64,000 bases of DNA, taken from assembly GCA_034436555.1 (NCBI GenBank), contig DAOTUU010000023.1, positions 10,285 to 74,284 on the forward strand, given 5' to 3'. Below are positions 16,662 through 25,450 of the stretch, one piece after another. Position numbers and translations under genes: made by a program. Source of the DNA: JAFMJV01 sp034436555 (GTDB lineage Bacteria > Chloroflexota > Limnocylindria > Limnocylindrales > CSP1-4). The number at the start of each line of letters is the position of its first letter. Position 1 is the stretch's first letter. The notes under the pieces were generated by a model that saw only the letters and a program-made list of their open reading frames with translations, was not told the origin of the DNA and searched no databases.

Positions 16662-18026
16662 TCAGGGCGTCCCGGTGCGCAGGTCCCCCAGCGACGCATC
16701 GGTCCGGACGACCGCGGCCGAGAGCCACGGACCGAGCGGCTCCGTGGTGGTCTGGCCGGTCACGTCCACGACGCTCACCTGGCCCGCCATGGGACGACCG
16801 GCGAATCGGTCGACGAACCAGTCCGCGGCGAGGTCCATGGCGTTGGGCCCCAGTCGCGCCGCGGGACCGCCGCCGATGCTGTGGCGCTCACCCCGATAGA
16901 CCACCAGGTCTCGCGGCCCGGCCACCCGCTCGAGCAGCCGGTAGGTGTGGCCGATCGGGCTCAGCTCGTCGTCCTCACCCGCCACCACCAGGTATGGATG
17001 GGTCAGCCGCGGGGCCTCCGCATCCAGGCTCCAGCGCCGCGCGAACGCATCGAAGGCGTCCTCGTCGACGTAGCCCGCCATGGCCATGAAGCGCGCCTTG
17101 AAGGTCGGCGACACCTGCTCGAAGATGCTGGCCAGACCCGGCTCGTGGACCACCGCCCACACCGCGGTCCCCGCCAGGTCCGGGGCATGCGCCGCGATCT
17201 GCGTGGCCCACCACGATCCGAAGCTCACGCCGGTCAGGCCCAGCCGGGCCGGGTCGATGTCCGGCTGCCGGCGCAGCACCTCCAGCGACGCGAGGCCCGC
17301 CTCCACCATGTTGGTCCGGCCGATGAACGCTCCGTCGAGGACCGCCTCCCCCTGTCCGGGCAGGTCCACCAGGAACCGGGCGATGCCCCGGTCGAGATAG
17401 CGGTCGCCCGACAGCAGGACCGCGTGCTCCTTGAAGCTGTCCATGCCGCCCACGTGGAGCACGCAGGGGACTGGGCCGCGGGCGCCGGATGGCAGATGGA
17501 GGATCCCCGACAGCGACCCGCGACCGTACGGCACCCGGATGCGCCGCACCGGGTGGGGCGCGCGCTCCAGCCACAGGTCATGGCAGCGCAGCTTGTGGGC
17601 GTTGGCGGCCTCCGCGCGCCGGACCTGCTCCGGGGATGCGAAGAACGTCCACTCCGCCGCGCCCCACAGGAGCGACGCGATGAACGCGTGCCTGCGGGCC
17701 GTGACGTCGTGGCCCGCCGCGATGGCGGCCTCCGCGAGTCGCTCCCGCCGCGCCCCGAGCGTGGCGAACACGCGCTCGATGTCCGCCAGCTTGTTGATGC
17801 GCTCGCGCGCCTGGCTGAAGTCGATCTCCGCATCGACCCCGCCCGCGTTGCCGATGTAGCGGGTGCGACCCTGGTCCCAGTCCACGCCGACCTGGCGGAT
17901 GACCGCATCGACCAGCCAGCGCTGCTCCGACATGCGCCGGGTGGCAGCGGGCCAGCCGGTCGGGAACGGGTGGAAGTCGGCATCCCAGCCATCGGGCCCG
18001 GGCTGGCGCATGGTGTCGACGGGCAT
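16662..18026 (-). CDS. Alpha/beta hydrolase, 2,6-dihydroxypseudooxynicotine hydrolase-like
   Basis: 454 residues. A helical N-terminal cap of about 170 residues precedes an alpha/beta hydrolase core with nucleophile motif GVSFGSW, a late Asp (VVAGEDDELSP) and the His of ERHSIGGG. Cap plus core resembles the DUF1100/FrsA-like group that includes the C-C bond hydrolase of nicotine breakdown. GGAGGTG precedes ATG 18026. It diverges from the GntR regulator, and both genes carry the same GGATCGGRTACACTCG sequence in front. Cleavage of a C-C bond in an aromatic or heterocyclic ketone is plausible but unproven. Confidence 0.7.
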   Translation of the reverse strand: MPVDTMRQPGPDGWDADFHPFPTGWPAATRRMSEQRWLVDAVIRQVGVDWDQGRTRYIGNAGGVDAEIDFSQARERINKLADIERVFATLGARRERLAEAAIAAGHDVTARRHAFIASLLWGAAEWTFFASPEQVRRAEAANAHKLRCHDLWLERAPHPVRRIRVPYGRGSLSGILHLPSGARGPVPCVLHVGGMDSFKEHAVLLSGDRYLDRGIARFLVDLPGQGEAVLDGAFIGRTNMVEAGLASLEVLRRQPDIDPARLGLTGVSFGSWWATQIAAHAPDLAGTAVWAVVHEPGLASIFEQVSPTFKARFMAMAGYVDEDAFDAFARRWSLDAEAPRLTHPYLVVAGEDDELSPIGHTYRLLERVAGPRDLVVYRGERHSIGGGPAARLGPNAMDLAADWFVDRFAGRPMAGQVSVVDVTGQTTTEPLGPWLSAAVVRTDASLGDLRTGTP

Positions 18027-18038
18027 GGTCACCTCCGT

Positions 18039-18058
18039 GGATCGAGTGTATCCGATCC
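18039..18058 (-). promoter_or_regulatory. Palindrome GGATCG-N8-CGATCC before the hydrolase gene
   Basis: Inverted repeat GGATCG/CGATCC with an eight-base centre that contains the TGTATC core. Toward the hydrolase it reads GGATCGGATACACTCGATCC, ending 12 bases before the start codon at 18026. TACACT would be the -10. A near copy lies in front of the divergent GntR gene at 18155-18170. Confidence 0.5.
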
Positions 18059-18154
18059 ATGCCTCCATGTTTCCATCCGATCCCATCGGAAAGGGTGCCG
18101 GATGCTCTCGGTCTGCACAGAAACAGGACCGTCGCGGCATGCAAACGACGATGG

Positions 18155-18170
18155 ATCGGGTACACTCGCA
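18155..18170 (+). promoter_or_regulatory. GGTACACTCG element before the GntR gene
   Basis: ATCGGGTACACTCGCA on the plus strand matches the element before the divergent hydrolase at most positions. TACACT 18161-18166 could be the -10, about 75 bases before ATG 18241. GntR proteins commonly bind between divergent genes, so both sites are candidate operators for its product. Confidence 0.4.
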
Positions 18171-18240
18171 GGAACGTTGCATGCCCTTCCGGCCGCTGTT
18201 CCTGGCCGGTGCGAGCGGTGCGTGGGGGCGGAGGATGCGG

Positions 18241-18948
18241 ATGCTCACGAACGACGGGGCCGGCTACGACACGGAGCGGCTGGTGGGGCTCATCGAGGAG
18301 ATGCGGCCGCGGCTGCAGACGGCGCAGGAGCTCGTGCTCGAGACCCTGCGCGAGGCGATCCTGGGCGGGGTGCTGCCTCCCGGCACCCGACTGCGCCAGG
18401 AGGAGCTGGCGACCGCGTTCGACACCAGCCGCATCCCGGTCCGTGAGGCGCTCCGGGTCCTGGAGTACGAGGGCCTGGTCAGCTCGGAGCCCCACCGCGG
18501 CTTCACGGTGACCAGCCTGGACGCGGACGAGGTCGAGGAGATCTACGACCTGCGCACCGTTCTGGAGACCCACGCGGTCCGGCTGGCGGTCCCGCTCCTG
18601 ACCGATGTGGACCTCGAGGAGCTGGGGGCCATCTTCCGGGACCTGATGGACGCCCCCGACGATGACACGCGGCTCGCGGCACGCGAGCGGTTCTACCAGC
18701 GACTCTACTCGGTGACCACCCGCCCGCGCCTCGTGGGGCTCATCGTGCGGCTGCGCCAGGAGGTGGCGCGCTCGCTGCGCTGGATGCGCGTGCCGCACTC
18801 CCCGGAGCACCACCAGGCCTTCTGGGAGGCGATCCAGGCGGGCGACGCGGACCTCGCCGCGGACCTGCTGGCGGGCCACTTCCGCAAGATCACCGCGCTC
18901 CTGCGCCGCTATCTCCGCGAGGGGCGCCTGGCCGGCCGCGGCCGGTAG
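18241..18948 (+). CDS. GntR-family transcriptional regulator (FadR/FCD type)
   Basis: 235 residues. The winged helix-turn-helix lies at about 25-90 (GTRLRQEELATAFDTSRIPV, REALRVLEYEGLV), followed by an all-helical FCD ligand domain (EIYDLRTVLETHAVRLA, HHQAFWEAIQAGDADLA). ATG 18241 is chosen because GGAGG lies six bases upstream; ATG 18235 would have no spacing. FCD regulators usually sense carboxylic acids and repress neighbouring catabolic genes. The divergent hydrolase and perhaps other operons carrying the GGATACACT element are candidate targets. Confidence 0.85.
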   Translation: MLTNDGAGYDTERLVGLIEEMRPRLQTAQELVLETLREAILGGVLPPGTRLRQEELATAFDTSRIPVREALRVLEYEGLVSSEPHRGFTVTSLDADEVEEIYDLRTVLETHAVRLAVPLLTDVDLEELGAIFRDLMDAPDDDTRLAARERFYQRLYSVTTRPRLVGLIVRLRQEVARSLRWMRVPHSPEHHQAFWEAIQAGDADLAADLLAGHFRKITALLRRYLREGRLAGRGR

Positions 18949-18985
18949 GGGCAGCGAATCCTGCCACTCGGGGTCGTTCTCGCGA

Positions 18986-19015
18986 GGCGACCGGCACCTC
19001 GACGAGAGCGTCGCC
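18986..19015. terminator. Weak hairpin between convergent GntR and enolase-family genes
   Basis: GGCGAC (18986-18991) pairs with GTCGCC (19010-19015), with extra CTCG/CGAG pairing inside. There is no T-tract. The position between converging genes is the main support. Confidence 0.3.
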
Positions 19016-19034
19016 CTGCCGCTCCCTGCCCACG

Positions 19035-20204
19035 TCAGGCGGAGAATCTGCGGAGCGCCTCGCGGTCGATGCCGACCCCCAGTCCGGGAGCCGTCGGGAG
19101 GGGGATCATGCCGTCCACGACCAGCGGTTCGTGGGTCGTCAGCTCCCGGCGAAGCGCCGAGTCGGTCAGCGCCACCGGCAGGTACTCGACATACCTGCAC
19201 GAAGGAGCGACCGCGGCGAGGTGCACGGCCGCGGCGATCGTGATGCCGGTCTTCCAGGAGTGCGTGACCACTGTCCGGTCGCGCTCGTGTGCCCATCGTG
19301 CGACCCGCAGCGCCTCCGTCAGGCCGCCGACTCGGCCCGGATCGGGCTGGACCACGTCCACCTTGCCCACATCCATCAGCTCCCGGAACTCGAACCGCGT
19401 CGCCAGCCACTCGCCTGCGGCGATGGCCACCCCCGGAGCACGATCATGGAGTCGCCCGTATCCGTCCAGGTCGTCTGAGCGGAGCGGCGTCTCGCAGAAC
19501 AGGATGTCCAGTCCGGCCCAGTCGCGGAGCACGCGCTCGGCACGATCGACGTCGTCCCATGCATACCCGACGTCGACCATCAGCGCCATGTCGGGGCCGA
19601 CGGCCGAGCGGACGTCCGCCACGATCTCGGTGATCCGATCGTCCGGCTCGTCGAGTGCGTCATGGCGGTACGGACCGTTGAGCAGCGGCTCCAGCTTGGC
19701 GGCTCGAAAGCCCAGCGCCTGCGCCCGCAGTGCCCATTCGATCATCGTGGACCGGAACGTCGCGAAGTCGGGGCCCGGTGGCAGGAGGGACGCATAGGGG
19801 ATCACCGCATCGCGCACGGGCTTCCCCAGCAGCTGCCACACGGGCACTCCCGCGGCCTTTCCCGCGATGTCCCAGAGCGCGATGTCGACGGCACCCAGGG
19901 CGTGGATGAGGGCACCCCGACGACCGTTCATCGCGGACCCGTCGTAGAGGCGCTGCCACAGCGCGGTCGGATCGAGCGGGTTCGCTCCGACGAGCATGTC
20001 CGCCAGGCTCTGTCCCATCGTGTGCGTGCCGCGGGCCTCGATGCAGGCGCGCGCGATCCATGGGTTGACGTCGCTCTCCCCGATGCCGGTCACGCCCTCG
20101 TCGGTCTCGATCTCCACGATGAACGCGTCCTGCGCGGAGCTCGTCGCAGCGAGGTTGACATCATGGGCGACGAGGACATGGGTGGTGACCTTCGTGATCT
20201 GCAC
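19035..20204 (-). CDS. Enolase-superfamily mandelate racemase/muconate-lactonizing-type enzyme
   Basis: 389 residues. The start is GTG 20204, with GGAGG eight bases upstream, rather than the longer ATG. An N-terminal capping domain (about 1-120) precedes the barrel with metal ligands Asp (MVDVGYAWD), Glu (LFCETPL) and Glu (IAAGE), a base motif KxE (AKLEPLL) and the His of VTHSWKTG. That set resembles acid-sugar dehydratases of the superfamily rather than KxK lactonizing enzymes. It abstracts a proton alpha to a carboxylate; the exact acid is not clear. It stands alone on the minus strand after the GntR gene. Confidence 0.75.
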   Translation of the reverse strand: MQITKVTTHVLVAHDVNLAATSSAQDAFIVEIETDEGVTGIGESDVNPWIARACIEARGTHTMGQSLADMLVGANPLDPTALWQRLYDGSAMNGRRGALIHALGAVDIALWDIAGKAAGVPVWQLLGKPVRDAVIPYASLLPPGPDFATFRSTMIEWALRAQALGFRAAKLEPLLNGPYRHDALDEPDDRITEIVADVRSAVGPDMALMVDVGYAWDDVDRAERVLRDWAGLDILFCETPLRSDDLDGYGRLHDRAPGVAIAAGEWLATRFEFRELMDVGKVDVVQPDPGRVGGLTEALRVARWAHERDRTVVTHSWKTGITIAAAVHLAAVAPSCRYVEYLPVALTDSALRRELTTHEPLVVDGMIPLPTAPGLGVGIDREALRRFSA

Positions 20205-20378
20205 GGGATGAGCCTCCGGATTCTCGTCGGCTGTGGCGTTCGGGTCCCCGCGGAGCGTCACGCGCCTGGCGACGTCGGCGCGCTGACGAGGGTCGCATTC
20301 TGGACTCTCTCGAGGGCGGTCGGTAGATCCCGGCGCGGCGGGCGCGCATGGGCGGTCGCGCCTGTTGAGCCAGAATCA

Positions 20379-20410
20379 GAGGGGGGCCACCCGTGCGGGT
20401 GGCCCCCCTC
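20379..20410 (-). terminator. Strong 14-base-pair hairpin after the LVIVD propeller gene
   Basis: GAGGGGGGCCACCC pairs perfectly with GGGTGGCCCCCCTC around a GTGC loop. It begins 20 bases past the minus-strand stop at 20430 and lies before the enolase-family gene. No long T-run follows, as is usual for GC-rich genomes. Confidence 0.65.
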
Positions 20411-20429
20411 GCGTCGTTCCCGCGGTGTG

Positions 20430-22034
20430 CTACCGGAGGCCCGTGAGACCGGTCTTCGGCTCGCCCAGGAGCGGCGTGGAGATGGCGTAGATGCCGTGGT
20501 TGGCGAACAGCCAGATGAGGTTGCGGTCCCACTCCACGAAGATGCCGTGGACCGGGGCCGCCATGTCGTCGTCGACCTTGAGGCCCATGGGCGGCACGAA
20601 CTGCGCGCCCACGACCGGGTTCTGCGGATCGCGCACGTCGAAGATCTGGAGCCCGCCCGCGTAGAACGCGTACGGGATGATGCCGCCGTGCGGGGTGCCG
20701 GTATTGATGAAGTAGCCCGACCGCTTGGGACCGAACGAACCGCGCCGCTGTGCGTAGTCCGTGAACGGCGCCTCCTTGGGCGGCATCGGCCGCGGCAGCG
20801 TCCGGGTCAGACGGGGCGCCGTCGGGTCGGACACGTCGATCTGGTAGATCTCCTTGGCCGGCTCGTAGCAGTCGGTGTTCATGGGGTAGCCCGACACGTA
20901 GACGTACCCGGTCGCCTCGACCTGGGTGGTGTCCACGTTGTCGCCCTCGGTTCCCGCCACGCTCTCGGGGAGCTGGCACCAGCCGACCTCGCGCATGTTC
21001 GCCGGGTCCGAGACATCGAGCACGAAGAAGCCCTGGCCGCCCTGTGCCGCGTAGCCGTACTTCCAGCCGCTCTCCACCGAGCGGGGCATGAACAGGCCCA
21101 TGCGCGACCCGAACCAGGACGTCTTGTTGTCCCAGCGCGGGTTCACCGCGAGGTACGGCGAGGTGGCCTCCTCGCCCTTGCGCGAGCCGTTCACCCACCA
21201 CGTGGAAAGACGCCTGGGGTTGGCCGGATCGGACACGTCGTAGGCGATGTGTCCGGCGGTCCACAGCGTGGTCTTGTAGGGCTGGTTGACGAACGTGTTG
21301 TCCGGCGCTGACGCCACGAACAGGTAGTCGCCGCCGTAGTACACCGGCAGGTCCAGGACGCCGTTGCCCTCCTGGACCTCGTCCGGCCCGTGGTGCGGGT
21401 CGGTCGACACGGTCGTGAGCAGCTCCCAGTCGTGGGGCGTGGGGCCCTTGACCTCCCACACCTGGAAGCCGCGCAGGCCCTGCCACTCCAGGAGCTGCGG
21501 CTCCACGGTGGGGTCGACGTGCTTGTTGGCCACGCGGCCCTTGAGGAAGTAGCGCGGCGTCTCGCTCGCCTGGATGGCGATGCGCTTGCCCAGCCTCTCG
21601 TTCCAGGCGATGGTCACGGCACCGAAGCCCGGGCCGGACCAGGGGAGCGTCTCCTCCTTGATCAGCTTGAGGTTCCGGAAGTCGGTGATGTCGTAGACGT
21701 TCCAGCGGTTGCCGCCACCGTAGTGGAGCATGTACCGGACGCCGTCGATCTCGTAGATCGCCTGCCAGCTGTGGCTGGTGTTGGTGACGTACGGATAGAA
21801 CGCCTCTTCCTTGGTGTTGACCAGGTACTTGTTCTGGTCGAACTCGGGAAGCTGCCCCTCCCAGTCGATGAACATGTCCCGGGGCACGGACGGGGTGTGC
21901 GCGGGCGGCAGGAAGGAGCCGTCGGGCTGCATGCCCCAGCTGGACGGGTCGGGGTCGGCGGGCTCGCCGGGGACCCGCGGCACATCGCCGGGCTTGTACT
22001 TCTTGGCGTCAGGGACGTACGGGGAGCCTGCCAT
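20430..22034 (-). CDS. LVIVD-repeat beta-propeller protein
   Basis: 534 residues with several LVIVD-type blades, each ending D(V/I)SDP, as in HIAYDVSDPANPRRL, FFVLDVSDPANMREV, IYQIDVSDPTAPRL and LQIFDVRDPQNPVV. No signal peptide is seen. GGAGGTG five bases upstream supports ATG 22034. It comes 95 bases after the LLM gene that ends the kynurenine operon, so it may be at the far end of that transcript. Function of LVIVD proteins is not known; most are thought to be scaffolds or surface proteins. Confidence 0.7.
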   Translation of the reverse strand: MAGSPYVPDAKKYKPGDVPRVPGEPADPDPSSWGMQPDGSFLPPAHTPSVPRDMFIDWEGQLPEFDQNKYLVNTKEEAFYPYVTNTSHSWQAIYEIDGVRYMLHYGGGNRWNVYDITDFRNLKLIKEETLPWSGPGFGAVTIAWNERLGKRIAIQASETPRYFLKGRVANKHVDPTVEPQLLEWQGLRGFQVWEVKGPTPHDWELLTTVSTDPHHGPDEVQEGNGVLDLPVYYGGDYLFVASAPDNTFVNQPYKTTLWTAGHIAYDVSDPANPRRLSTWWVNGSRKGEEATSPYLAVNPRWDNKTSWFGSRMGLFMPRSVESGWKYGYAAQGGQGFFVLDVSDPANMREVGWCQLPESVAGTEGDNVDTTQVEATGYVYVSGYPMNTDCYEPAKEIYQIDVSDPTAPRLTRTLPRPMPPKEAPFTDYAQRRGSFGPKRSGYFINTGTPHGGIIPYAFYAGGLQIFDVRDPQNPVVGAQFVPPMGLKVDDDMAAPVHGIFVEWDRNLIWLFANHGIYAISTPLLGEPKTGLTGLR

Positions 22035-22129
22035 GGTTCACCTCCGAAGGTCGAGGGGGGCGGGATGTGGTGGTTGCCGCCGCCGGGCGCGGGACCCGGC
22101 GACGGGCCCCGCGCGACGAGGTCGGGTCC

Positions 22130-23161
22130 TCAGGCCGCGATCGGCTCGCCGATCTCGGGCGCGATCTCCTCGGCGATGATGCGCATCGTGGCGAACAGCT
22201 CGTCGAGGGTCCGGTAGATGGGCTTGATGTCCACGTGGGTGACGCCGATGGAGCGCCACAGCCGGAGCCGCTCGATCCAGAACGCCTTGTCGCCGGCGAT
22301 CGTCCGGAGGCCGAACTCCTCGTCGTTGGCGAAGATCTTGCCCACCGCATCGAACGTCAGGTCGCGCGCGGCCGCGCCGTCGGTGGACAGCGACGTGAAC
22401 AGGTTGATGGCGTACTCCGTGGGCGCCGGCCGGCCGTGGGCGGCGAACCGCTCCCGGATCGTGGCCATGCCCTCGCGGTACTGGTCGGGATTGGGCTGGC
22501 TGGGGATCCACACGTCGCCGTAGGCGGCCACCCGGTCGAGCGCGAACTCGGACCGGCCGCCGACCCAGATGGGCGGATAGGGCTTCTGGACCGGCTTGGG
22601 GAAGATGGGCACGGCGTCGAAGTTGACGTGGCTGCCGTGATAGGTCGCCAGCTCCTGGGTCCAGATGGCGATCCAGGCCTCCAGGATCTCATCCATCAGC
22701 CGGCTGCGGTTGCGGGTGATGCCGTACGCCTTGTACTGCTGCTCGGCGTTGCTGCGGTGCTGCTCGTTGACGAGCGCGGCATCCGTGTAGGACTTCGTGG
22801 GCCGACCCACGCCCACGCCCACGATGAGGCGCCCCTCCGACAGCGCGTCGATGGTGGCCAGCTGCTTGGCGGCCAGGATGGGCTCGCGCAGCGGCGCCAC
22901 GAGCACCGTGGGCAGCAGCTTGACGCGCCGGGTGATGCCCGCCAGGAACGCGAGCGTCTCCAGCGCCTCGTACAGGTTGCGCTGGTCGCCGTCGCCGATG
23001 GGCGTGCGCGACGAGGTCGCGATGTAGGTGCCCGCGTAGTGGATGTGGTCCGCCACCGCGAGACCCTCGAACCCGAGGTCTTCGGCCGCCTGCGCCACGT
23101 CGCGCAGGGCCGTGGGTGACGCGACCCAGTTGATGTGGGGGACGAGCAGCGAGAACTTCAC
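22130..23161 (-). CDS. LLM-class flavin-dependent oxidoreductase, tail of the kynurenine operon
   Basis: 343 residues with luciferase-like marks (RVKLLPTVLVAPLREPILAA, GRLIVGVGVGRPTKS, YPPIWVGGRSEFAL). GTG 23161 has GGAGG eight bases upstream. It follows the DUF2269-like gene by 39 bases, in line with the 2-aminomuconate pathway genes. No kynurenine 3-monooxygenase of the usual FAD type is present, so an oxygenase role in the pathway is conceivable; this is speculation. Confidence 0.8.
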   Translation of the reverse strand: MKFSLLVPHINWVASPTALRDVAQAAEDLGFEGLAVADHIHYAGTYIATSSRTPIGDGDQRNLYEALETLAFLAGITRRVKLLPTVLVAPLREPILAAKQLATIDALSEGRLIVGVGVGRPTKSYTDAALVNEQHRSNAEQQYKAYGITRNRSRLMDEILEAWIAIWTQELATYHGSHVNFDAVPIFPKPVQKPYPPIWVGGRSEFALDRVAAYGDVWIPSQPNPDQYREGMATIRERFAAHGRPAPTEYAINLFTSLSTDGAAARDLTFDAVGKIFANDEEFGLRTIAGDKAFWIERLRLWRSIGVTHVDIKPIYRTLDELFATMRIIAEEIAPEIGEPIAA

Positions 23162-23200
23162 GATCGGACCTCCGGCGTGATGGTTGGGATGGCCCGACGC

Positions 23201-23833
23201 TCAGAGCGGGAACGTGGGCTTGACGACCATGAGGAACACCATCACCACGATGACCCAGGCCATGGCCTTGCCATCGCGGCGGACGAGCTTGATGAGCCTC
23301 GCCATCTCCGGCGGCGGGCCACCCTGGGGGGGCACCGCGGCCTGGCCACCGCCGGGCTGCCCCGGCGCTGACGGAGGAGAGACGGACGGGGACGACGCGG
23401 GGGTCGACGCCGCCGGCGGGGCGGCCGCCTCTCCGGAGGCGGCACGCGCGGCCGCGGCCCTGGCCGCGGCCTGCGCCCCCAGCTCGCCGATGCGGCGCGA
23501 GCGGGGCACGGTGATGAGCACGTTCCAGGCGATCATCGCGAGGTAGATCACGATCGCGACCTGGAGCCAGCGGTACGCGGGATGGGTCAGCGGCAGGTTG
23601 GCGGCCCAGATCATCAGGAAGCCGCTGACGAGCACCACGATGGTGCCCGGTGTGACCATGCGCTTGGAGACCATGGACCGCGCCCGGTTGTTGAACGCGA
23701 GGGCCGGCCCCTTCTCCTCGGCGGCCATCTTGCCGTACACCCCGAATGCGAACGCCGGACCGAACGCCCAGATCGACCCGAGCACGTGGGCGAACATCAG
23801 CCACGGGAACAGCCAGCTCATCGCCTCATCCAC
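23201..23833 (-). CDS. DUF2269-like integral membrane protein
   Basis: 210 residues with about four membrane segments (WLFPWLMFAHVLGSIWAFG, PGTIVVLVSGFLMIW, QVAIVIYLAMIAWNVLI, AWVIVVMVFLMVVKP). Between the third and fourth is a long Ala/Pro/Ser-rich insert (about 118-175), probably disordered. A shorter relative at 39025-39510 ends with the same FLMVxKPTF motif but lacks the insert. ATG 23833 is used, with ATG 23821 also possible. It lies inside the kynurenine operon. The function of the family is unknown. Confidence 0.65.
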   Translation of the reverse strand: MDEAMSWLFPWLMFAHVLGSIWAFGPAFAFGVYGKMAAEEKGPALAFNNRARSMVSKRMVTPGTIVVLVSGFLMIWAANLPLTHPAYRWLQVAIVIYLAMIAWNVLITVPRSRRIGELGAQAAARAAAARAASGEAAAPPAASTPASSPSVSPPSAPGQPGGGQAAVPPQGGPPPEMARLIKLVRRDGKAMAWVIVVMVFLMVVKPTFPL

Positions 23834-23858
23834 CCCGTCGGTCGCATCATCGTGTCGC

Positions 23859-24650
23859 TCATCGGCACGCGAGCTCGAGCGTGCCCAGGCCCTCGATGGT
23901 CGCGCTGACCGTGTCGCCGGGAGCCACCGCGTGGGCGCCCATGAGCGCTCCAGACAGGACCACCATCCCGGCCGTGAGTCCGCGGCCGGACCGCCCCAGA
24001 TGGCGCACCCACCAGGCGACCGCCTCGGCCGGATCGCCCATCACGGCGGCGCCCGTCGCGCTGCCCATGAGCCGGCCCGAGCGATGGAAGCTGACGGCGC
24101 AGCCCGCCAGGTCCAGGCCCCGGACCGGGACACCCGGTCCCAGCACGTAGCGCGCCGCGGACGCGTCGTCCGCGAGGACGTCCGGCAGCGTGAAGCGGTA
24201 GTCGCGGTAGCGCGAATCGAGCACCTCGATGGCCGTCATCACGCTGTCCGTGGCGGCCAGCACATCCGCGGCCGTCGTCTCGGTGCCCGCAAGGTCGCGC
24301 CCCAGCAGGAACGCGATCTCCGGCTCACAGCGCGGCTGGCCGAGCGTGGAGGTGTCCAGCGGCTCACCCCAGGCGAGCGCCATCCGGTCGGTGAGCCAGC
24401 CGCCGATGGGCTCGTGGACGCCCATCTCCTGCTGCTTGGCCACGCTCGTGAGGCCCAGCTTGGCCCCCACGATCCGGGCGCCCTCCGCGATGTGCCGGTC
24501 GAGCAGCGCGTCCTGGACGGCATACCCGTCCGCCATCGTCAGTCCCGGCGCGCCGGCGCTCAACAGGTCCAGCGTGGTGCGGGTGCGGGCAGCCTGGAAC
24601 AGTCGGTCCGCCGCGTCCGACACCGCCCGCGCGTCGAGGGTCCGCTCCAT
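23859..24650 (-). CDS. 2-oxopent-4-enoate hydratase/4-oxalocrotonate decarboxylase family, first copy
   Basis: 263 residues of the MhpD/FAH-like family: GAKLGLTSVAKQQEMGV, the metal-binding CEPEIAFLLG and the late SGALMGAHAVAPGD. Two such genes lie side by side, as in known 2-aminomuconate and catechol meta pathways where one decarboxylates 4-oxalocrotonate and the other hydrates 2-oxopent-4-enoate. Sequence alone does not say which is which. ATG 24650 overlaps the previous stop by one base (TGATG). Confidence 0.8.
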   Translation of the reverse strand: MERTLDARAVSDAADRLFQAARTRTTLDLLSAGAPGLTMADGYAVQDALLDRHIAEGARIVGAKLGLTSVAKQQEMGVHEPIGGWLTDRMALAWGEPLDTSTLGQPRCEPEIAFLLGRDLAGTETTAADVLAATDSVMTAIEVLDSRYRDYRFTLPDVLADDASAARYVLGPGVPVRGLDLAGCAVSFHRSGRLMGSATGAAVMGDPAEAVAWWVRHLGRSGRGLTAGMVVLSGALMGAHAVAPGDTVSATIEGLGTLELACR

Positions 24651-25450
24651 CACGTCCCGCTGAACCGCACGCGGACGTCGCCCACGCCCTCGAAGCGGGC
24701 CCGGTAACTCCCCGGCTCGCGCACGAAGGGTGCCGCGTGGAGCGCCCCGGACATCACGATCTGGCCCGCCTCCAGGGTCACGCCGAGCGATCCGAGCGTG
24801 TTGGCGGTCCATGCCACCGCCGCGGCCGGGTCGCCCAGGCAGGCCGCGCCCACACCCTCCGCCACCGGCTCGCCGTCCCGCTCGAGGACCACCCGGACCG
24901 CCTTCAGGTCGATGTCGGTCGGGGCCACCCTGGCGGGACCCACCACGATCCGCGCGGAGCTGGCCATGTCCGCGATCGTGTCCACGAGCGTCAGGCGCCA
25001 GTCGCGGATGCGCGAGTCGATGACCTCGATGGCGGGCGACACGGCCTCGGTCGCGGCGAGCACATCCGCGACGGTCACGCCGGGTCCGCGCAGCGGCCGC
25101 CCGAGGTGGAAGCAGACCTCCGCCTCCACGCGCGGCGCGATGAGCGCGGCCAGGGGGAGGTCGGCATCATCGGGCACCGTCCAGCCCGAGAGGATGGCGC
25201 CGTAGTCGGGCTGGTCCACGCCCAGGGCCTGCTGCATCGCGACGGAGGTGAGGCCGACCTTCCAGCCCACCAGCCGCTCGCCATCGGCGAGGCGCTGGGC
25301 GACCGTCCGCTCGGCGATGCCGTACGCGTGGACCTGGGTCAGCCACGGTCGACCCGCCGAGATCGGGTCGATGGGTGCCCGATCGCGCTCCGCGACCATC
25401 AGGCCGTGGGACAGGGCGCCGAGCTCGGCGCCGTGGTCGATGTCCGTCAT
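24650..25450 (-). CDS. 2-oxopent-4-enoate hydratase/4-oxalocrotonate decarboxylase family, second copy
   Basis: 266 residues, same fold as its neighbour: GWKVGLTSVAMQQALGV, EAEVCFHLGRPL and IVMSGALHAAPFV. It starts at ATG 25450, overlapping the RidA stop by one base. With the adjacent copy it would convert 4-oxalocrotonate through 2-oxopent-4-enoate to 4-hydroxy-2-oxovalerate. The aldolase and acetaldehyde dehydrogenase that normally finish the route are not in the window. Confidence 0.8.
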   Translation of the reverse strand: MTDIDHGAELGALSHGLMVAERDRAPIDPISAGRPWLTQVHAYGIAERTVAQRLADGERLVGWKVGLTSVAMQQALGVDQPDYGAILSGWTVPDDADLPLAALIAPRVEAEVCFHLGRPLRGPGVTVADVLAATEAVSPAIEVIDSRIRDWRLTLVDTIADMASSARIVVGPARVAPTDIDLKAVRVVLERDGEPVAEGVGAACLGDPAAAVAWTANTLGSLGVTLEAGQIVMSGALHAAPFVREPGSYRARFEGVGDVRVRFSGT

